A DNA stretch of 62,863 bases from Pilibacter termitis (lineage in GTDB: Bacteria; Bacillota; Bacilli; Lactobacillales; Streptococcaceae). Below, one piece after another: positions 28,049-37,898 of the stretch (its first letter is position 1; each line of letters begins with the position of its first letter). The position numbers and the translations under genes were made by a program. Under the pieces are notes generated by a model. That model saw only the letters and a list, made by a program, of their open reading frames with translations. It was not told the origin of the DNA and did not search any database. Location of the stretch: positions 1 through 62,863 of the forward strand of contig NZ_FUXI01000021.1 of assembly GCF_900167335.1 (NCBI RefSeq), in the 5' to 3' direction.

Positions 28049-28591
28049 TTATTTTTCAAATGGCATTCCTAAGCCTGCCAATAGTTCACGTGATTCTTCG
28101 TCAGTATTTGCAGTTGTAACAATTACGATATCCATCCCACGAACTTTATCAATCAAATCATAATCAATTTCAGGGAAGATTAATTGTTCTTTCACACCCA
28201 ATGTGTAGTTTCCACGACCGTCAAATGCCTTTTTAGAAACCCCATGGAAGTCACGTACACGTGGTAATGCAACAGAAACCAATTTATCTAGGAATTCGTA
28301 CATACGTTCTCCACGCAATGTTACTTTTGCACCGATTGGCATACCCTCACGTAAACGGAAGCCAGCGATAGATTTTTTTGCCTTTGTGATTAATGGCTTT
28401 TGACCAGCAATCAACGCCAATTCTTCTACTGCCTTGTCAAGATTTTTAGAGTTGCTTACAGCATCTCCCACACCCATGTTCAAAACAATTTTTTCAACTT
28501 TAGGTACTTGCATTACAGAAGTATAACCAAATTTTTCAGTCAAAGTAGGAATTACTTCAGCCGAATATTTTTCTTTTAAACGGTTAGCCAC
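28049..28591 (-). CDS. rplE: 50S ribosomal protein L5
   Basis: L5 (180 residues) binds 5S rRNA and contacts S13 and P-site t[23 protein letters not shown] and [20 protein letters not shown] are conserved. Ends GLGMPFEK. Standard location after rplX. Confidence 0.98.
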   Translation of the reverse strand: MANRLKEKYSAEVIPTLTEKFGYTSVMQVPKVEKIVLNMGVGDAVSNSKNLDKAVEELALIAGQKPLITKAKKSIAGFRLREGMPIGAKVTLRGERMYEFLDKLVSVALPRVRDFHGVSKKAFDGRGNYTLGVKEQLIFPEIDYDLIDKVRGMDIVIVTTANTDEESRELLAGLGMPFEK

Positions 28592-28616
28592 TTAAAGTGC
28601 CTCCTTTCCTTGCAAA

Positions 28617-28922
28617 TTAATCTAGCACTTCACCAGATTTTTTGTTGTAGCGAACTTTTTTGTCGCCATCCATCTTGTAACCAACGCGACCTGCAACGCC
28701 GTTTTTGTCAAGCACCATCACGTTTGATACGTGAATAGCAGCTTCCATTTCGACGATACCGCCGTTCGGGTTCGCTTGAGATGGTTTTTGGTGTTTTTTG
28801 ACTTTGTTGACACCTTCAACAACCACTTTATCTTTTTTAGGAAGAGCAGAAAGCACTACACCTTCTTTTCCTTTGTCTTTACCTGTGATTACTTTAACTT
28901 TGTCACCTTTTTTTACGAACAC
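28617..28922 (-). CDS. rplX: 50S ribosomal protein L24
   Basis: L24 (101 residues) with an N-terminal KOW motif: [40 protein letters not shown] follows. It acts early in 50S assembly. AGGAGG precedes the start. Confidence 0.98.
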   Translation of the reverse strand: MFVKKGDKVKVITGKDKGKEGVVLSALPKKDKVVVEGVNKVKKHQKPSQANPNGGIVEMEAAIHVSNVMVLDKNGVAGRVGYKMDGDKKVRYNKKSGEVLD

Positions 28923-28953
28923 TTTTTTGCACCTCCTTCATTGGTGTTGGAAA

Positions 28954-29322
28954 TTATAGCACTTCTGGTGCGAGGGAAACAATCTTCATAAAGTTTCCGT
29001 CACGCAATTCACGCGCAACAGGACCGAAGATACGTGTTCCACGAGGAGATTTATCGTCACGGATGATTACCGCAGCATTTTCGTCAAATTTGATGTAACT
29101 TCCGTCAGTACGACGTGCACCAGATTTTGTACGAACGATTACCGCTTTTACAACATCACCTTTTTTCACAACTCCACCTGGAGTAGCTTGTTTTACGGTC
29201 GCAACAATAATGTCTCCAATGTTCGCTGTTTTTCTACCTGAACCACCAAGAACCTTGATAGTAAGAATTTCGCGAGCACCTGAGTTATCAGCAACTTTTA
29301 AACGACTTTCAGCTTGGATCAC
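28954..29322 (-). CDS. rplN: 50S ribosomal protein L14
   Basis: L14 (122 residues) forms inter-subunit contacts. [20 protein letters not shown] and [16 protein letters not shown] at the ends are the textbook signature. Its order between rpsQ and rplX is conserved. Confidence 0.98.
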   Translation of the reverse strand: MIQAESRLKVADNSGAREILTIKVLGGSGRKTANIGDIIVATVKQATPGGVVKKGDVVKAVIVRTKSGARRTDGSYIKFDENAAVIIRDDKSPRGTRIFGPVARELRDGNFMKIVSLAPEVL

Positions 29323-29367
29323 TTGTGAATCCTCCTTTCAGATTTTGTTTCAATCTATACGGAACTC

Positions 29368-29631
29368 TTAGATGATTACTGCTTTTTCAACGATTTCGAG
29401 TAAACGGAAACGTTTTGTAGCTGATAATGGACGAGTTTCCATGATACGCACGATGTCGCCAACTTTTGCTTCGTTGTTTTCATCATGTACTTTGTATTTC
29501 TTTGTATAGTTCATACGTTTACCGTAGATTTTGTGGTTTACTTTTGTTTCAACAGCAACAGTTACGGTTTTATCCATTTTGTCACTTACCACGCGTCCTT
29601 GGTATACTTTACGATTGTTACGTTCAGTCAT
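29368..29631 (-). CDS. rpsQ: 30S ribosomal protein S17
   Basis: S17 (87 residues), an OB-fold primary binder of 16S r[23 protein letters not shown] and the late motif [20 protein letters not shown] identify it. Confidence 0.98.
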   Translation of the reverse strand: MTERNNRKVYQGRVVSDKMDKTVTVAVETKVNHKIYGKRMNYTKKYKVHDENNEAKVGDIVRIMETRPLSATKRFRLLEIVEKAVII

Positions 29632-29650
29632 GCGAGAAAGCTCCTTTCAA

Positions 29651-29839
29651 TTATTTGTCGTTTTCACGCATAACTGTTTTAATGCGTGCAATTGTTTTAC
29701 GCACTTCTTTGATACGTGCAGTGTTTTCTAATTGACCAGTAGCCAATTGGAAGCGAAGATTGAACAATTCCTCTTTCAATTTAGCTTCTTCTTGAGCTAA
29801 GTCAGCAGATGATAATTCACGAATATCTTTAATTGTCAT
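29651..29839 (-). CDS. rpmC: 50S ribosomal protein L29
   Basis: L29 (62 residues), a helical hairpin at the tunnel exit near the SRP and trigger factor site. [20 protein letters not shown] and [20 protein letters not shown] are typical. Its ATG shares one base with the stop of rplP. Confidence 0.97.
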   Translation of the reverse strand: MTIKDIRELSSADLAQEEAKLKEELFNLRFQLATGQLENTARIKEVRKTIARIKTVMRENDK

Positions 29840-30261
29840 TATTTATCCCCCGCTTCCTCACGTTTTACGATTTTTGTTTTTACTGGCAATTTGTGGCTTG
29901 CAAGGCGAAGTGCTTCACGAGCAACCTCTTCAGATACGCCTGCGATTTCAAACATGATTTTTCCACGTTTCACAGGTGCTACCCATCCTTCAGGAGCCCC
30001 TTTACCAGAACCCATACGTACACCAATTGCTTTAGCTGTATATGATTTGTGAGGGAAGATTTTAATCCATACTTTCCCACCACGTTTCATGTAACGCGTC
30101 ATGGCGATACGTGCCGCTTCGATTTGGCGGTTTGTAATCCAATGAGAGTCTACGGCTTGAAGACCCCATTCACCAAAAGCAACTTCTTTTCCACCTTTTG
30201 CTTCCCCGCGCATTTTTCCACGGAACTCACGACGGTGTTTTACACGTTTTGGTACTAACAT
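29839..30261 (-). CDS. rplP: 50S ribosomal protein L16
   Basis: L16 (140 residues) helps shape the A-site and peptidyl transferase region. [20 protein letters not shown] and [20 protein letters not shown] are standard. No insertion is seen around the loop where evernimicin-type resistance changes are known. Confidence 0.98.
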   Translation of the reverse strand: MLVPKRVKHRREFRGKMRGEAKGGKEVAFGEWGLQAVDSHWITNRQIEAARIAMTRYMKRGGKVWIKIFPHKSYTAKAIGVRMGSGKGAPEGWVAPVKRGKIMFEIAGVSEEVAREALRLASHKLPVKTKIVKREEAGDK

Positions 30262-30264
30262 AGA

Positions 30265-30921
30265 TTACTCTCCTCCTTTCTCAGCTTTCTTTTTAGTTGG
30301 AAGAATTTCACCACGGTAAATCCAGACTTTTACACCTAGTTTTCCATAAGTAGTGTCAGCTTCTTCCCAAGCGTAGTCGATGTCTGCACGAAGTGTATGA
30401 AGTGGAACAGTCCCTTCAGAATATCCTTCAGCACGGGCAATATCTGCACCGTTCAAACGACCACTTACTTGTGTTTTGATTCCTTTCGCTCCAGCACGCA
30501 TTGTACGTTGGATTGCTTGTTTTTGAGCACGACGGAACGCCACACGGTTTTCTAATTGACGAGCGATTCCTTCGCCGACCAATTTTGCATCTAAATCTGG
30601 TTTTTTGATTTCCACGATGTTAATGTGAACATTTTTACCAGTCATTTTGTTTAAGTTTTTGCGTAATGCATCAACTTCGCTTCCGCCTTTACCAATAACC
30701 ATACCAGGTTTTGCAGTGTGCAAGCTTACGTTTACACGGTTTGTGCTACGTTCGATTTCGATTGTAGAAATTGCCGCATCACGAAGTTTGGTTTGGACAT
30801 ATTTACGAATGCGTAAGTCTTCATGTAGGAAGTCCGCATAATCTTTTTCTGCATACCATTTTGCATCCCAATCACGGATGATACCTACACGCATGCCAAT
30901 TGGATGTACCTTTTGACCCAC
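30265..30921 (-). CDS. rpsC: 30S ribosomal protein S3
   Basis: S3 (218 residues) at the mRNA entry tunnel. The KH domain shows [20 protein letters not shown]; the C-terminal domain shows [20 protein letters not shown]. It lies three bases before rplP. Confidence 0.98.
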   Translation of the reverse strand: MGQKVHPIGMRVGIIRDWDAKWYAEKDYADFLHEDLRIRKYVQTKLRDAAISTIEIERSTNRVNVSLHTAKPGMVIGKGGSEVDALRKNLNKMTGKNVHINIVEIKKPDLDAKLVGEGIARQLENRVAFRRAQKQAIQRTMRAGAKGIKTQVSGRLNGADIARAEGYSEGTVPLHTLRADIDYAWEEADTTYGKLGVKVWIYRGEILPTKKKAEKGGE

Positions 30922-30935
30922 TAGTAAAACCTCCT

Positions 30936-31283
30936 TTATTTCTCCGTAACAACCACAGTAATGTGAGAAGTACGTTTGTTAATTGGTGAAGCAGAACCTT
31001 TTGCACGAGGACGGAAACGTTTCATTGTTGGTCCTTCGTTTACAAATACTTCGCTCACGAATAAGTTTTCAACATCTAAGTCGAAGTTATTTTCAGCATT
31101 TGCGATTGCAGAGTTTAACACTTTTTCTACAATACCCGCTGCTTTATTTGGTGTAAATTTCAAAATTGAAATTGCTTCGGCAACTTGTTTGCCTCGAATC
31201 AAGTCCACTACAAGACGAGCTTTACGAGGAGAAACGCGAACTGTTTTCGCAGTTGCTTTGGCAGATAAAATTTGTTCTGACAT
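30936..31283 (-). CDS. rplV: 50S ribosomal protein L22
   Basis: L22 (115 residues) has a beta-hairpin lining the exit tunnel. [20 protein letters not shown] and [20 protein letters not shown] are present, with a normal-length tunnel loop. Confidence 0.98.
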   Translation of the reverse strand: MSEQILSAKATAKTVRVSPRKARLVVDLIRGKQVAEAISILKFTPNKAAGIVEKVLNSAIANAENNFDLDVENLFVSEVFVNEGPTMKRFRPRAKGSASPINKRTSHITVVVTEK

Positions 31284-31300
31284 AATAGCCTCCTATAAAA

Positions 31301-31579
31301 TTAACGTCTAGTTTTCTTGTCGTCTGCAGCATGACCTTTGTAAGTACGAGTTGGAGCAAATTCTCCAAGTTTGTGACCTACCATATCCTCTTGGATATAC
31401 ACTGGAACGTGTTTGCGTCCGTCATAAACTGCAATAGTCAATCCAACAAATGATGGATAAATTGTTGAACGGCGAGACCAAGTTTTGATTACTTGTTTTT
31501 TCTCTGCGTTTGCTTGAGCTTCCACTTTTTTCAACAAATGTTCATCAGCGAAAGGCCCTTTTTTCAAACTACGGCTCAT
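31301..31579 (-). CDS. rpsS: 30S ribosomal protein S19
   Basis: S19 (92 residues) forms the head of the small subunit with S13. The family start [18 protein letters not shown] sets the ATG at 31579, nine bases after GGAGG; eleven further codons upstream in frame are not coding. [20 protein letters not shown] is conserved. Confidence 0.98.
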   Translation of the reverse strand: MSRSLKKGPFADEHLLKKVEAQANAEKKQVIKTWSRRSTIYPSFVGLTIAVYDGRKHVPVYIQEDMVGHKLGEFAPTRTYKGHAADDKKTRR

Positions 31580-31654
31580 TGTGTTTGACCTCCATTTAAT
31601 TTTGTACCACACTAACTGCTAAGGTTAGGCTGGCTGTTTGGTCTAAATAATAGA

Positions 31655-32488
31655 TTATTTAGTGTTGCGACGACGAACAATAAGTTTGTCAGATTTCGCT
31701 TTTTTGTTACGAGTTTTGTACCCAAGAGCTGGTTGACCCCAAGGTGAAACTGGTGCTTTACGTCCGATTGGTGCTTTACCTTCACCACCACCGTGTGGGT
31801 GATCGTTCGGGTTCATTACAGAACCACGTACAGTTGGGCGTTTGCCTAACCAACGAGAACGTCCTGCTTTACCAATATTGATAAGGCTGTGTTGTTCATT
31901 CCCAACAGTTCCGATTGTTGCACGACAAGCAGCAAGAATCATACGAACTTCACCAGAGTTCAAACGAATTAACACGTATTTTCCTTCTGTACCAAGCAAT
32001 TGAGCGCTTGTTCCAGCAGAACGGATTAATTGTCCACCTTTACCTGGTTTCATTTCGATGTTGTGAATCACAGTACCAACTGGGATATTTGCAAGTGGAA
32101 GTGTATTTCCTACTTTAATATCTGCATCTACTCCAGAGTAAACTTCCATTCCTACTTCCAAACCTTTTGGAGCAAGGATGTAAGATTTCACACCGTCAGC
32201 ATACACGATAAGTGCAATGTTTGCACTACGGTTTGGATCATACTCGATAGTTTTTACGATTGCTTTGATACCGTCTTTGTTACGTTTGAAGTCTACCAAG
32301 CGGTATTGACGCTTGTGTCCACCACCATGGTGACGAACAGTAATGCGACCGTTGTTGTTACGACCAGCATTTTTCTTCAATGGCTCAAGCAAACTTTTTT
32401 CAGGTTTGTTCGTTGTGATTTCAGCGAAGTCAGAACCTGTCATGTTTCTGCGACCATTTGAGGTCGGTTTGTACTTTTTAATCGCCAC
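31655..32488 (-). CDS. rplB: 50S ribosomal protein L2
   Basis: L2 (277 residues) is needed for subunit joining and peptidyl transfer. [20 protein letters not shown], an OB/SH3-like core, and [20 protein letters not shown], which contains the His conserved near the catalytic centre, identify it. Confidence 0.98.
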   Translation of the reverse strand: MAIKKYKPTSNGRRNMTGSDFAEITTNKPEKSLLEPLKKNAGRNNNGRITVRHHGGGHKRQYRLVDFKRNKDGIKAIVKTIEYDPNRSANIALIVYADGVKSYILAPKGLEVGMEVYSGVDADIKVGNTLPLANIPVGTVIHNIEMKPGKGGQLIRSAGTSAQLLGTEGKYVLIRLNSGEVRMILAACRATIGTVGNEQHSLINIGKAGRSRWLGKRPTVRGSVMNPNDHPHGGGEGKAPIGRKAPVSPWGQPALGYKTRNKKAKSDKLIVRRRNTK

Positions 32489-32508
32489 GTCTTTTCCCTC
32501 CTATATTA

Positions 32509-32799
32509 TTATTCAGCAGAAAAGATCTCGATGTCTTTTGAGTCTTCTGTAAGAGTTACGATTGCTTTGCGTTTTTTCTTTGTGTAACCTGCGTATTTAC
32601 CTACACGTTTTTTCTTAGGTTTCACGTTCATGATGTTCACTTTTTCAACTTTCACACCATCAAACGCTGCTTCAACCGCTTGTTTTACCAAAGTTTTGTT
32701 TGCTTTTACGTCAACTAAGAAAGTGTATTTTTTCTCGTCAATCGCAAGCATACTTGCTTCAGTAATGACTGGTTTTTTGATTACGTCTAATAAATTCAT
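32509..32799 (-). CDS. rplW: 50S ribosomal protein L23
   Basis: L23 (96 residues) docks trigger factor and SRP at the tunnel exit. [20 protein letters not shown] and [20 protein letters not shown] are typical. Its ATG shares a base with the rplD stop. Confidence 0.97.
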   Translation of the reverse strand: MNLLDVIKKPVITEASMLAIDEKKYTFLVDVKANKTLVKQAVEAAFDGVKVEKVNIMNVKPKKKRVGKYAGYTKKKRKAIVTLTEDSKDIEIFSAE

Positions 32800-33425
32800 T
32801 ATGCAAGAACCTCCTCAATTTCAGAGATTGCAGCTTTTGTTACGATTACTTTATCCGCATTTGCAATATCAAGTACGCTTGCACTTTGTGCAGTTGTAAA
32901 TGCTACTTTTGGAAGGTTGCGAGCTGATTTTTCAGCTGTTTCATTTCCTGCGTTTTCTACGATAACAAGAACTTTTGAATCTACATTCAGATTTGATAAA
33001 ACCTGTTGAAATTCTTTTGTTTTTGGTGCATCAAAACTTAATGTTTCAATTGCAACCAATTTTTCTTCTGCTACTTTACTTGAGTAAACAGATTTCAATG
33101 CCAATTGGCGAACTTTTTGAGGATATTTGAACGCATAACTGCGAGGAGTTGGTCCAAATACGATTCCTCCGCCACGCCATTGCGGGCTACGGATAGAACC
33201 TTGACGAGCACGCCCAGTTCCTTTTTGACGCCACGGTTTGCGACCGCCGCCAGAAACTGCACTACGGTTTTTTACAGCGTGTGTTCCTTGACGTTTGCTC
33301 GCACGTTGGCTAAGAATTACGTCAAAAACTACTGCTTCATTTGGTTCAATTCCAAATACCGCATCGTTCAATGTAACTTCTCCGGCTTTTGAACCGTCTT
33401 GTTTGAATAATGCTACGTTTGCCAT
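32799..33425 (-). CDS. rplD: 50S ribosomal protein L4
   Basis: L4 (208 residues) lines the exit tunnel and autoregulates the S10 operon in several bacteria. [20 protein letters not shown] is the conserved tunnel loop, without insertion. The structured leader upstream of rpsJ would be a natural place for L4 feedback, but that is inference. Confidence 0.98.
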   Translation of the reverse strand: MANVALFKQDGSKAGEVTLNDAVFGIEPNEAVVFDVILSQRASKRQGTHAVKNRSAVSGGGRKPWRQKGTGRARQGSIRSPQWRGGGIVFGPTPRSYAFKYPQKVRQLALKSVYSSKVAEEKLVAIETLSFDAPKTKEFQQVLSNLNVDSKVLVIVENAGNETAEKSARNLPKVAFTTAQSASVLDIANADKVIVTKAAISEIEEVLA

Positions 33426-33450
33426 TTCCTAAAGTTCCCTCCTTTTTCGA

Positions 33451-34083
33451 TTATTTTCCAGCTTTAACTGCTGATTTGATAGTAATCAATGATTTTTTCG
33501 CACCTGGAACATTTCCTTTGATAAGGATAACGTTTTTGTCTGCGATTACTTTTGCAATCTCAAGGTTTTGAATCGTTACACGATTGCCACCCATACGACC
33601 AGCAAGTTTTTTATTCTTGAATACACGGTTTGGTGCCACAGGACCCATTGAACCTGGACGACGGTGATAACGAGAACCGTGAGCCATAGGACCACGAGAT
33701 TGACCATGACGTTTGATAACACCTTGGAATCCTTTCCCTTTTGTCGTACCTGTTACATCCACAATGTCGCCTGCTTGGAATGTTTCTACTGTTATTTCTT
33801 TTCCTACTTCATACTCTCCAAGCTCAACATTTCTGAATTCACGAATGAAGCGCTTAGGAGCCGTGTTTGCTTTCGCAACATGACCTTTCGCAGGTTTGTT
33901 ACTCAATACTTCACGCATATCTTGGTAACCAACTTGAACTGCTTCGTAACCGTCATTTTCAACAGTTTTCACTTGCAAAACAACGTTTGGTGTTGCTTCT
34001 ACAACAGTTACTGGAATCAATTCACCTGATTCTGTAAAGATTTGAGTCATTCCCACTTTTTTCCCTAAGATTCCTTTGGTCAT
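33451..34083 (-). CDS. rplC: 50S ribosomal protein L3
   Basis: L3 (210 residues) is an early 23S binder reaching to the peptidyl transferase centre. [20 protein letters not shown] and the loop [20 protein letters not shown] identify it. Confidence 0.98.
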   Translation of the reverse strand: MTKGILGKKVGMTQIFTESGELIPVTVVEATPNVVLQVKTVENDGYEAVQVGYQDMREVLSNKPAKGHVAKANTAPKRFIREFRNVELGEYEVGKEITVETFQAGDIVDVTGTTKGKGFQGVIKRHGQSRGPMAHGSRYHRRPGSMGPVAPNRVFKNKKLAGRMGGNRVTIQNLEIAKVIADKNVILIKGNVPGAKKSLITIKSAVKAGK

Positions 34084-34109
34084 GAGTACACCTCCATTTT
34101 TCTCTTAGA

Positions 34110-34418
34110 TTAAAGTTTGATTTCGATATTGACACCACTTGGAACATCAAGTTTCATCAAAGCGTCAACTGTTTTTGGCGTAGGGTTCACAATGTCAATC
34201 AGACGTTTGTGTGTACGCATTTCGAATTGCTCACGAGAGTCTTTGTACTTGTGAGTCGCACGAATGATTGTGTAAAGGCTACGTTCTGTTGGAAGTGGAA
34301 TTGGACCACTCACACCTGCACCTGTACGCTTTGCTGTATCCACAATCTTATCCGCAGCTGTGTCTAAAATACGGTGTTCATACGCTTTTAAACGAATACG
34401 AATTTTTTGCTTTGCCAT
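34110..34418 (-). CDS. rpsJ: 30S ribosomal protein S10
   Basis: S10 (102 residues) of the 30S head, also NusE of antitermination complexes. The ATG at 34418 gives the family start [19 protein letters not shown] and has GGAGG seven bases upstream; the open frame extends 24 codons further into the leader, which is not coding. [20 protein letters not shown] is conserved. First gene of the S10 operon. Confidence 0.98.
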   Translation of the reverse strand: MAKQKIRIRLKAYEHRILDTAADKIVDTAKRTGAGVSGPIPLPTERSLYTIIRATHKYKDSREQFEMRTHKRLIDIVNPTPKTVDALMKLDVPSGVNIEIKL

Positions 34419-34587
34419 CTTGTTACCTCCTTCGTCTATTTTGAAAATAGGCTTAGCTCCATAGGAAAACCGACATAGGTTGCGTGGCAATGCAACCGGG
34501 TGTGTCGCAACCTCCTACTTCATAGCCGCACGAAAATTTCTTCCGTGCAGTGCTTGTTTTTCAGCCTTCTGAAAAGACACCTTAGCT
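34419..34587 (-). promoter_or_regulatory. Structured 5' leader of the S10 operon
   Basis: About 165 bases of untranslated leader. A perfect stem AGGTTGCG/CGCAACCT (34477-34484 with 34506-34513) encloses the loop ACACACCCGGTTGCATTGCCA. An upstream stem around 34527-34562 contains GCACGGAAG. Leaders of this kind carry ribosomal-protein feedback control in Firmicutes. I cannot name the RNA family with certainty. Confidence 0.65.
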
Positions 34588-34616
34588 ATCTTATCATCTT
34601 TTATAGTTAAGTGCAA
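34588..34616 (-). promoter_or_regulatory. S10 operon promoter
   Basis: TTGCAC at 34611-34616 and TAAGAT at 34588-34593 are spaced exactly 17 bases, about 170 bases before rpsJ. No other strong promoter is visible before rplQ, so it probably drives most of the 29-gene run. Confidence 0.85.
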
Positions 34617-34901
34617 GTCTTTTTAATTGATTTCTCGATTTTCTCTATCTTTCTATCCAATTTTTTCTCTCTCTATTTTTCTTTCATAATGAAAATGTTC
34701 GGATTTTTTTCTGAAAACAACTAGAAAACCTTAATATATCAAGGTTTATACCTTGTTTTTCTTTTTTAATCCGACACTCTCGGGCGAGTTGTTATGGAAA
34801 CCCTGCGTATTATTCGTGTTTTTTTCTTTAAAATTTCTTTAAGATTTCAAAAAGAAAAAGCCAAGTTCCAGCCCTCAGCTTTCTTAAAGACACCTCTAAA
34901 A
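34617..34901. other. Gene-free stretch between ydcF-like gene and the S10 promoter
   Basis: No gene is visible. It is T-rich. AAACCTT/AAGGTTT (34727-34748) and CAAGG/CCTTG followed by TTTTTCTTTTTT (34739-34766) form overlapping stems; the second could terminate plus-strand transcripts. Near 34888-34900, ACACCTCTAAAA is one end of the GGGCACCTCTAAAAA family, touching the stop codon of the next gene. Confidence 0.5.
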
Positions 34902-35486
34902 TTAACGATCAAATATCAAAGCATACCCCAACGCTAAAACTTCTCGACAATAATTAATCGGAGTAACAGCCGTTGTACTCGGAGCAGATTCTAAACTTGC
35001 ATTTTCCACCCCACATCGCCTTGCCAACATTTTCGAGCGAAACGTGTGAAAATCATTCGTTACAATCGCAACGCTCTCCCCTTTTTCTATCCACTTTTTA
35101 GAGTTTTTCATATTTTGCACCGTATCTCGTGATTTCTCTTCTTTGATGATATGCGTTGGTGCAATACCGTGCAAAATCAAATAATTTTCCATACATTCCG
35201 CCTCACTAATTGGTTCATCTACTCCTTGACCACCAGAGACGATGACTTTCGTTTCTGGATTTTTCTTCAAATAAAGAAGTGCCGTATCTAATCTTTCTTT
35301 TAAAACAGGCGAAGGACGAGCCTCACTTGGTGTTTTCCCAAACACTCCCGCACCTAAAATCAACATTTTATCCGCATGAGGTGCCGCCACACTTTTCGTA
35401 TCACTCAATATCAAACCAAACATTACACAAGCATAAAGCACTCCGAATGCAACAAAACACCCGACAATTTTTACTAATTTCTTCAT
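34902..35486 (-). CDS. YdcF/SanA-type DUF218 membrane-anchored protein
   Basis: A 194-residue protein with one N-terminal membrane helix (KLVKIVGCFVAFGVLYACVM) and an extracytoplasmic DUF218 domain. Family marks are LILGAGVFGKTPSEARPSPV, VIVSGGQGVDEPISEAECM and VTNDFHTFRSKMLARRCG. Such proteins (YdcF, SanA, ElyC) act at the cell envelope, but the reaction is not known. I chose the ATG at 35486 with GGAG six bases upstream. It is the last gene of its unit and its stop codon touches a MITE-like repeat end, so its last residues may derive from that junction. Confidence 0.85.
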   Translation of the reverse strand: MKKLVKIVGCFVAFGVLYACVMFGLILSDTKSVAAPHADKMLILGAGVFGKTPSEARPSPVLKERLDTALLYLKKNPETKVIVSGGQGVDEPISEAECMENYLILHGIAPTHIIKEEKSRDTVQNMKNSKKWIEKGESVAIVTNDFHTFRSKMLARRCGVENASLESAPSTTAVTPINYCREVLALGYALIFDR

Positions 35487-35532
35487 ACTATTCTCCTTCA
35501 CACTTTTCCATTATCTTAATATAAAAACGTGA

Positions 35533-35575
35533 AAAAAACTTTCCTATCTCCAAAAAGATAAGAAAGTTTCATAAA
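35533..35575 (-). terminator. Terminator after the tandem lipoprotein genes
   Basis: On the minus strand AAACTTTCTTATCT and AGATAGGAAAGTTT pair and TTTTTTC follows. It lies about 15 bases after the stop at 35590. Confidence 0.85.
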
Positions 35576-35589
35576 AATTTAGTGATTTT

Positions 35590-36546
35590 TTATAAATATT
35601 TTACCATTCCCTCAGCACGACCTGAAATTCTACCATTCAAGACTTTCTCTCTTAATTTCTCCCCTGAAATTGATAAGTCTTCAATCTGTTCACTTAACCA
35701 TTTCTTCCCTACATCATTTTTCCGAAGGTCATCATATACTTGTAACGCTGTTAAAACTTTTTCCAATTGTTCACGAGTGAAACCTGTTTTCTCTACCTTT
35801 TCATCTGAAATTCCAGCAGTTTGCTTTCCTGAGTTCGTAACTTCCCCCATTAATTCCACTCTCTTAACTTCCATTTCCTTACTCATTTGCAACACTCGAT
35901 AAAAACGATTCAATTCTGCCGTATTTCCCCCGCTTTCTTCTGGATTGACTGGTTTATATTGTTCAAAATACGTTTGTACTTCTGCTTTTAGCGGTGCAAA
36001 ATCGCCATTCCAAAGCTGATTCAAGAGAGATTCTCCATTTATTTCTCGTTCTCCATAGTTTTCTACTAACCATTTCTTCCCTAGTTTATTATTTGTTAGA
36101 TTTGAAGAGTATAAATGGTATGTCGTTATAAAAATTTCGACTTCCTCTTGTGAATAACCTGTTTTAGCGATTTTCTCTTCTGGAATCCCGACAGTTTGGC
36201 TACCTATTTCAAATACTCCATTCCACATTTCATATGTCTTATCATAGATTGCTTGAGCATTTTTCATAAGGAAAATAAAATCTTCCATTTCTTTCGTTCT
36301 TTGCACAACTTCTTCTTTCGGTTTTTCTGTTGAAACAGGTGTTACTTCTTGTTTGTCGTTCTCCACCTCCTTTTTCACTTCTTGACTCGTCGAAGTGCTA
36401 GTTGTTTCTTTTTTCTTCACGCTTGTTTTGATCTCCTCTTTCCCTGCTGAGCTTTTTCCTTTTTGCCCGCAAGCACCTAAAACGGCAGTTAACCCTACTA
36501 CTGCTGCAAATAGCAATACTTTTTTGATTTTTCCTTTTTGTGACAT
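35590..36546 (-). CDS. Lipoprotein with two internal repeats (paralogue A)
   Basis: A 318-residue secreted lipoprotein. The signal peptide KVLLFAAVVGLTAVLGACGQ ends in the lipobox L-G-A-C, so Cys26 should be lipidated. A Lys/Glu/Thr/Ser-rich linker to about residue 85 is followed by two copies of a domain of about 100 residues: each has Q-T-x-G-I, a K-T-G-(Y/F) turn, a helix, G-K-K-W-L and a final helix with N-G. I do not recognise the domain. The next gene upstream encodes a paralogue with the same plan, so this arose by both internal and gene duplication. Clear GAGGAGG ribosome site. Confidence 0.75.
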   Translation of the reverse strand: MSQKGKIKKVLLFAAVVGLTAVLGACGQKGKSSAGKEEIKTSVKKKETTSTSTSQEVKKEVENDKQEVTPVSTEKPKEEVVQRTKEMEDFIFLMKNAQAIYDKTYEMWNGVFEIGSQTVGIPEEKIAKTGYSQEEVEIFITTYHLYSSNLTNNKLGKKWLVENYGEREINGESLLNQLWNGDFAPLKAEVQTYFEQYKPVNPEESGGNTAELNRFYRVLQMSKEMEVKRVELMGEVTNSGKQTAGISDEKVEKTGFTREQLEKVLTALQVYDDLRKNDVGKKWLSEQIEDLSISGEKLREKVLNGRISGRAEGMVKYL

Positions 36547-36578
36547 TTTGTTGTCCTCCTCATAAATTTTTAAATTTT

Positions 36579-37547
36579 TTATAGATACTCTTGATACCCT
36601 CTTCTTATAAATGTAAACGCTCCTTTTTTCAACTTCTCTCTAAGCACTTCAGTAGAAATATTCTCAGCTACCTCGTTTTCTGTTAACCATTGTTTTCCTG
36701 CAACATCTTTTTGCATTTCATCATAAATCTTGAATGCTACATAGATTTTTTCAAGTTCTTCACGTGTATAGCTTGTATTTTCTACATCTTCCTCTGTAAA
36801 ATTCGCTGTTTGAATCCCAAAATCAGCCTTCTCCCCCTTTATTTCCTCCCATTTCGCACTCATTTCATTTCTTTTTCCCAATATTCTATCAAGATTCATG
36901 ACTTCCGCTATTTTTTTCTGATAATCTTCCGGATAATCTTCCTTATACTTAGTTCTAACTCGAATTTGAGCCAAGTATGGTTTCAACTCTGGCTCAAGCG
37001 ATGCAAAACTTCCAGCCCAAAACTGACTACTCAATTCATCCGAATCAATCTCTCTTTCTCCATATTGCTCAAGCAACCATTTATTCCCGGGTTTTACTTC
37101 CTGCAATTGCCCGTAAAACGCTAATGTAAGTTTTACTTTATCAGCTTCATCTGCTGAAAAACCACTTTTTTCGATATCTTCTTCTGTCAGGTAGTACCCA
37201 AGAGGAAAATAGTCATTCGTCAATTCTCCCATCTTATTTTGTATCTCCTGACCGTTTTTCATAATAAAAATAAAATCTTCCATTTCTTTCGTTCTTTGCA
37301 CAACTTCTTCTTTCGGTTTTTCTGTTGAAACAGGTGTTACTTCTTGTTTTTCCTCCTCATTCTTCACCTCCTTTTTCACTTCTTGATTCGTCGAAGTGCT
37401 AGTTGTTTCTTTTTTCTTCACGCTTGTTTTGAACTCCTCTTTCCCTGCCGAGCTTTTTCCTTTTTGCCCGCAAGCACCTAAAACGGCGGTTAACCCTACT
37501 ACTGCTGTAAATAGCAATACTTTTTTGATTTTCCCTTTTTGTAGCAT
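36579..37547 (-). CDS. Lipoprotein with two internal repeats (paralogue B)
   Basis: A 322-residue paralogue of the downstream gene. The first 85 residues are nearly identical (signal peptide to VLGACGQKGKSSAGKEE, then the linker STEKPKEEVVQRTKEMEDFIF), while the repeats have diverged: GNKWLLEQYGEREIDSDEL in the first and GKQWLTENEVAENISTEVL in the second. The sharp contrast suggests recent gene conversion of the 5' part. The ATG at 37547 has GGAG eight bases upstream; a GTG 27 bases earlier lies inside a palindromic repeat. No function can be assigned; an envelope role is implied by the lipobox. Confidence 0.75.
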   Translation of the reverse strand: MLQKGKIKKVLLFTAVVGLTAVLGACGQKGKSSAGKEEFKTSVKKKETTSTSTNQEVKKEVKNEEEKQEVTPVSTEKPKEEVVQRTKEMEDFIFIMKNGQEIQNKMGELTNDYFPLGYYLTEEDIEKSGFSADEADKVKLTLAFYGQLQEVKPGNKWLLEQYGEREIDSDELSSQFWAGSFASLEPELKPYLAQIRVRTKYKEDYPEDYQKKIAEVMNLDRILGKRNEMSAKWEEIKGEKADFGIQTANFTEEDVENTSYTREELEKIYVAFKIYDEMQKDVAGKQWLTENEVAENISTEVLREKLKKGAFTFIRRGYQEYL

Positions 37548-37561
37548 TTTTTTCTCTCCTT

Positions 37562-37680
37562 TCTGCGAAATCACTTCGTGATTTCGCAGAAACTTGACCT
37601 ACGCTTCGCTACGTCCAAGCGGGGTCATTCACGAACTTCGTCCGTTCAAAGTCTTTTCTGCGAAATCACTTCGTGATTTT
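37562..37680. repeat. Palindromic repeat with TTC-loop hairpins
   Basis: A perfect palindrome TCTGCGAAATCAC-TTC-GTGATTTCGCAGA spans 37562-37590. Its left part returns at 37657-37680, and between them lie GACC/GGTC arms and GAAC-TTCGTCC-GTTC. A decayed relative occurs at about 19870-19950. It abuts the ribosome site of lipoprotein B, so that gene's leader is inside the repeat. The rest, to 37854, has no gene that I can see. Confidence 0.65.
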
Positions 37681-37854
37681 TTGTTTTTTCGAGATTTTCA
37701 TTCCCTTTTGTACGCCAAACCCTTTCCTTTCACTTCTCCTCCTTTACTCGCTTGCGTACGGAGCGTCTTTGAATAAATCTTACAAGTGATATTATGACAT
37801 ATTATTTCTTATGTTACAAGTTTTTTACAGAGTTATTTCTTAAATATTTCTTAA

Positions 37855-37896
37855 CTAAAAAACGCACCTATTTTAAAAGTAATAGCTACGTTCTTT
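37855..37896 (-). terminator. Terminator after the DUF368 remnant
   Basis: On the minus strand AACGTAGCTATT and AATAGGTGCGTT pair with two imperfect positions and TTTTTAG follows. Confidence 0.6.
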
Positions 37897-37898
37897 TA

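Noticed and set aside
32030-32461. Long plus-strand open frames opposite the ribosomal protein genes
   Set aside because: They are shadows of strongly conserved minus-strand genes and show no start signals or protein-like composition.
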